The translations under genes and the position numbers were made by a program. A stretch of DNA of 64,000 bases from Pochonia chlamydosporia 170 (lineage: Eukaryota; Ascomycota; Sordariomycetes; Hypocreales; Clavicipitaceae): the NCBI RefSeq assembly GCF_001653235.2, contig NW_019154044.1, forward strand, positions 558,001 to 622,000, written 5' to 3'. Shown here piece by piece: positions 60,499 through 64,000 of this stretch (its first letter is position 1; each line of letters opens with the position of its first letter). The notes under the pieces were generated by a model. It was not told the origin of the DNA, ran no database searches, and was given only the letters and a program-made list of their open reading frames with translations.

Positions 60499-62813
60499 AC
60501 TTTAACGGCCACTTATTGCCTGTTCTCTCTGTGTATTGTTTGAGAACATGCCTGGTATTCGGAAGAATATGAGGTACAAGATATTACAAAAGGGGACTTT
60601 ACTGTCAATCAGCTGGCAACCGGGAATGAAAGCTGGGGCAAAAGCATTGCGGACTGTGCTGGCCGGTTAACCCTCCTGGTTGGCAGGTGCTTCAAAGTTG
60701 TCCCAGATGCGGCACACAGTCCAAAGCCAACTAGTCATCTACCCATGATCGAATGGTGAGCTGTATCCCTATCTCGTGTCCAGCTGATCTGGTACGCGAT
60801 GAGGCCGGGACGAGTAATGATATTTCACTCCCGTGTCTCCTTATATGGAGTGGTGTGAGAATCACACTTTGTAAAGACGTTGCACTTTCTTGGAAACGCC
60901 CAGAATTAGCTACAAATTGCCATGGTATCCGGAAGTTCTACTCCGGCTACGACATTTGCGGTAGGCGTAACTCGAACGGTATCACAGGGCAGTCTAAAGT
61001 GGTCCTTGCCAAGTTAAACTTTATGTCTCGCCAGGGGCCCCGAGGCTTTTCAATCGTGCACGGACAAATGAAGCATGTTATTGAGGCTGCGTTATACTTT
61101 TGTAACATAGCTGCGGCTTGTGGCAGATGCTGATTATGATTCATGATTACCAGCCATAACCTCACTTGAGGACTTTACCTTCCCCCGAGTTCACGGTGGA
61201 AGCACACAATATCCTCGCACCACATGAGCTCACAACCATCTTTTCAACTCAGCTTCGACCTAAAGCGGGAGACATTTCTTCAGCAACATGGACCGCAGTT
61301 CGTAACCCGCTGACTCCCAAACTCCAACCTTACACGGCAAACGCCTTGATTCTGAGACACGCCACAACACCTGATCCCTTCTTCCACGTCCCCCGTAACG
61401 ATTACGACAAACCTTTTTTGAACTGCACAAAGCCACCACACGGCCCAGCGGGCACGCTAGTGACCCGAGAGAACGGGCTGGCGATTTGCTTGGTCCCGTC
61501 CTCAGCGCGTGGCGTATCTCCCATGTCTTGAGAATAACGAAACTAGACAGAAAGGTGTCGAACTCTCTTCGATGGGAGCTTAGCAGCCCTGTTTGATCCT
61601 TGCGCACTGTCAAATGACTGTTTCAGTAGGGACCTGTTGCGCAGCGAGAGGGTTATGCTGAGGCGCCAGCCATCCACCTTAAAGTACATGTATAACGGTA
61701 GGTGGCTGTCGCAAAGCAGAAGAGGAGATGGTAGACTCATGCCATGTGAAACCACATAATTGACTTTCATTATTATTCCTCCTTCGGCCGAGTGTTCCAA
61801 CGCTCAGGGTCCCCCCGTCGTGTTAAGAGGCACAATATTCAACCCTCATGGCAATGATCTACAACTCCCATGACGAGCGCAGGACCCTTGTCTTAGACAA
61901 GATTAACCCAAAGCACCGTGGTCGACTGGGATCTACAGCATACCACGATAATTATGACTGTTTTACGCCGCTGGGATTCTGGGGTAGCATGATCTGCCTT
62001 GACGACTCAGAGACACGCCTGCTTGAAAGTATCATCGATCGCGATGACCGTTGAAAATTAAAATTGGTCCCTGATCGAACTGGGAATAGAGTTGGGTGCC
62101 AGCTAATGACGGATGTCGAATGACATCTTGTAACGCTATTGATACGGCCAATGTGTGATGCCCCTCAGCCTCATTGATGCCACGCTGATGAACCATCCTC
62201 ATTTGTCAGACCAGCCAATCTTCTGCCTGGAATACAAACTGTGGCCTTGCTCGAATACACACTCTGATCATTTTTGTGCAGTGAAAGCCAAGGTGGGCAC
62301 GGCAGATTCCCCAACTTCAGCAAGGAACCAGGGACGGCAAATAACCCGTTGATCATGAGCGCCACACTGGACTGACGGGCCGGGGGCTGTATTAGGGCGG
62401 TGGAAAGGCTGCCCAGGTATGCGTGGTAACTGGCTGCTGTATCGTTAGCTCAGTCGAAACAGACGTGGCGTACTCGTTAGCCCTGGGCTGCATGAGCTGG
62501 AAGTCACGAAGTAACCTTCCGTCAGGAGCTTGTTCCGTCGTCTTTTCGAGCGTGAACGGTCTCAGGGATGGAGTTCGGGACTTCAGGACGATCGGGACAG
62601 ATATATATGGAGTGGTGGATACGGGGCGGTTGTTTCGTAGTTTCTTTACTAGCGAGCTTTAATCTTTCGTGCAAGTTCAAGTTCCGATAAGTCAGATACG
62701 TCTGATATATCATCCGATGTTAGTGTATCCACTGGAGCTATTTTGCTTTAACCGGTCTCCCTCTTAGCTTGTGGCATTTACATGTTGATCGCGTCTCCGG
62801 ACGGGGTGTCAAT
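60499..62813. other. intergenic region between kinase pseudogene and SAT4-type gene
   Basis: 2.3 kb. No supported gene. A 68-codon plus-strand frame at 61848-62054 (with KINPKHRGRLGS and a YDCFTPLGFWGS stretch) looks protein-like but matches no family I know; it might be a relic exon. Other frames are unremarkable. Confidence 0.4.
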
Positions 62814-63945
62814 ATGGTCCAAGTGAGAGGTGAGGGCGTCCAACTCCTCTGGGTGACGATATCGTTGCTGGCGCTGTCTACGCTGGTTGTTGTTACTCGT
62901 CTTGGAGTGCGGAAATGGAGGAAGAGACTCGGCATGGATGACTGGCTGATGTGTTTGGGGCTGGTATGTGAGGTCCTATCTTGAGTTGTTTAGTGTTGAC
63001 AATTGTAGCTTCTATATGCGGTGACAGCATCTCTGGTTATTGTGTGCTGTTTTTATGGCGCGGGCCAGTACTCAAAGGACTTGACGGAGACTGATATTCA
63101 CCGTGGAATCAAGGTAGTGCTGTCTCCAATAACGAGTAATAGAGCTCTTGTTTAACACGGTTGCAGATCTACTACATCGCCGAATTCATCTACGCCGCGT
63201 CCATTGTCCCCATCAAGACAAGCATATGCGTAGCTCTTCTTCACATCGTCTACGCATATCGCTGGTGTGCCCTCGCCGTATGGGGTGTCATGATCACAGT
63301 GGCATTCACATCTATCGTGTTCATCATCGCCATCGCCAACCTATGCCACCCGATTACAGCTCTCTGGGGCGAAACAAAGGGTGTTTGTCATCCACAGTTA
63401 AACAGCAGCATTAGCTTCTACTTCTCTGCTGTTTCAATCGCGTCCGACTTTACGCTGGCTACGCTGCCTGGCGTTTTATTATGGAACATGCAGATGAAGC
63501 GACGGGTTAAATTCTTTGTCGCCATTATGCTTAGTCTTGGCGCCTTGTTAGTCACTCGCATTCTCTCGAGTTTTCCTTTACTTACACCAGTTTTAGCGCT
63601 AGTTGTGCGACCATTATTCGATTACGCCTGCTTACTCTTTACGATAACCCAGCCGAGTTCATGTATAGTGCTGGCGCGATCGGCCTGTGGTCCATGGTCG
63701 AGGAAGGCATTGGTATCATTGCCGGCTCGATGCCAGCGTTGCGGCCGCTGCTCGATCTACCGGTGTTTCGGCGTGGTTCTACAAATGGAAGCGACTCGCA
63801 GCAGGCTTGTATTCATGGCAAGTCTTATATGCCGGGGATTAGTAACCAAGGTAGCGGCAAACTGGTCCAAGTACATTCCCATAGTGCGGATGTTACAATG
63901 TGTAGCTCGGTGGGGGATGGCAGTTCACGGGATGATGTAACTTGA
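62814..63945 (+). CDS. SAT4/rhodopsin-type fungal integral membrane protein
   Basis: Four exons (62814-62963, 63009-63113, 63167-63546, 63597-63945; introns 45-53 nt) encode 327 residues. The SAT4-family signature DDW in RLGMDDWLMCLGL follows the first membrane span. Further spans are LLYAVTASLVIVCCFYGAG, IYYIAEFIYAASIVPIKTSI, WGVMITVAFTSIVFIIAIA, FYFSAVSIASDFTLATLPGV, FFVAIMLSLGAF followed by ASCATIIRLRLL (junction of exons 3 and 4), and MYSAGAIGLWSMVEEGIGII. The PVFRRGS segment ends the domain; the tail is Ser/Gly-rich. Exon 4 is in a different frame from exon 3, so the last intron (50 nt, GTTAGT...TTTAG) must be spliced. No N-terminal CFEM domain is present. Family knowledge: SAT4-like proteins are 7TM proteins of largely unknown function, often numerous in pathogenic and saprophytic fungi; a receptor role is only suggested. 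Confidence 0.87.
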
Positions 63946-64000
63946 TGAGACGATGTACGTGTACGATTATTGCAGCGAGTCTTGATTATTCTCTTATGTG

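Noticed and set aside
62440..62500. A tRNA-like D-arm string (gttagctcagt)
   Set aside because: No matching acceptor stem, anticodon arm or T-loop (ggttcgaat) at the expected distances.

Overview
The window is nuclear DNA of a filamentous ascomycete, most likely a sordariomycete and plausibly Hypocreales. The evidence is short GT-AG introns (mostly 50-180 nt) interrupting intron-poor genes on both strands, fungal-only families (Zn(II)2Cys6 regulator, SAT4-type membrane protein, DUF2306 protein, a small Ser/Thr-rich GPI-type secreted protein), and roughly balanced base composition. There are no operons, rRNA genes, tRNA genes or intact transposons that I can see. The assignment to Hypocreales is inference.

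Layout. 1-2256 shows no gene. 2257-4234 (+) is a patatin-like protein that has lost its nucleophilic serine. 7532-10451 (+) is a five-exon Zn(II)2Cys6 transcription factor. 15571-17181 (+) is a multi-pass membrane protein with a glutamine-rich tail. 17663-26445 is the densest part: a Gfo/Idh/MocA oxidoreductase (+), an Asp/Glu-racemase-like protein (-), a hotdog thioesterase (-), an alpha/beta hydrolase (-) and, divergently, an RluA-type tRNA pseudouridine synthase (+). A bZIP factor at 34106-35072 (+) stands alone between two gene-poor tracts of 7.7 and 11.5 kb. 46552-55416 holds an intracellular GH3 beta-glucosidase (+), a DUF2306 membrane protein (-), a WD40 protein with Cys-rich ends (+) and a small GPI-type secreted protein (-). 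56400-63945 looks less stable: a secreted alpha-carbonic anhydrase whose two exons do not join in phase (-), a protein-kinase pseudogene with two nonsense codons (+), and a SAT4-type membrane protein (+).

How the genes fit together. No complete pathway or classical biosynthetic cluster is present. The four small-molecule enzymes at 17.6-24.3 kb could serve related metabolism, but nothing in the sequence proves it. The two transcription factors and the multi-pass membrane protein each have long upstream tracts, as is common for regulated fungal genes. The most unexpected signals are a palindrome-like 9-mer (TACTCCGTA/TACGGAGTA) repeated at least eight times only in the two tracts flanking the bZIP gene, several enzyme-family proteins lacking a textbook catalytic residue, and a shift from C-rich to G-rich coding strand along several genes. 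All exon structures were deduced by eye from splice signals, frame and family motifs.
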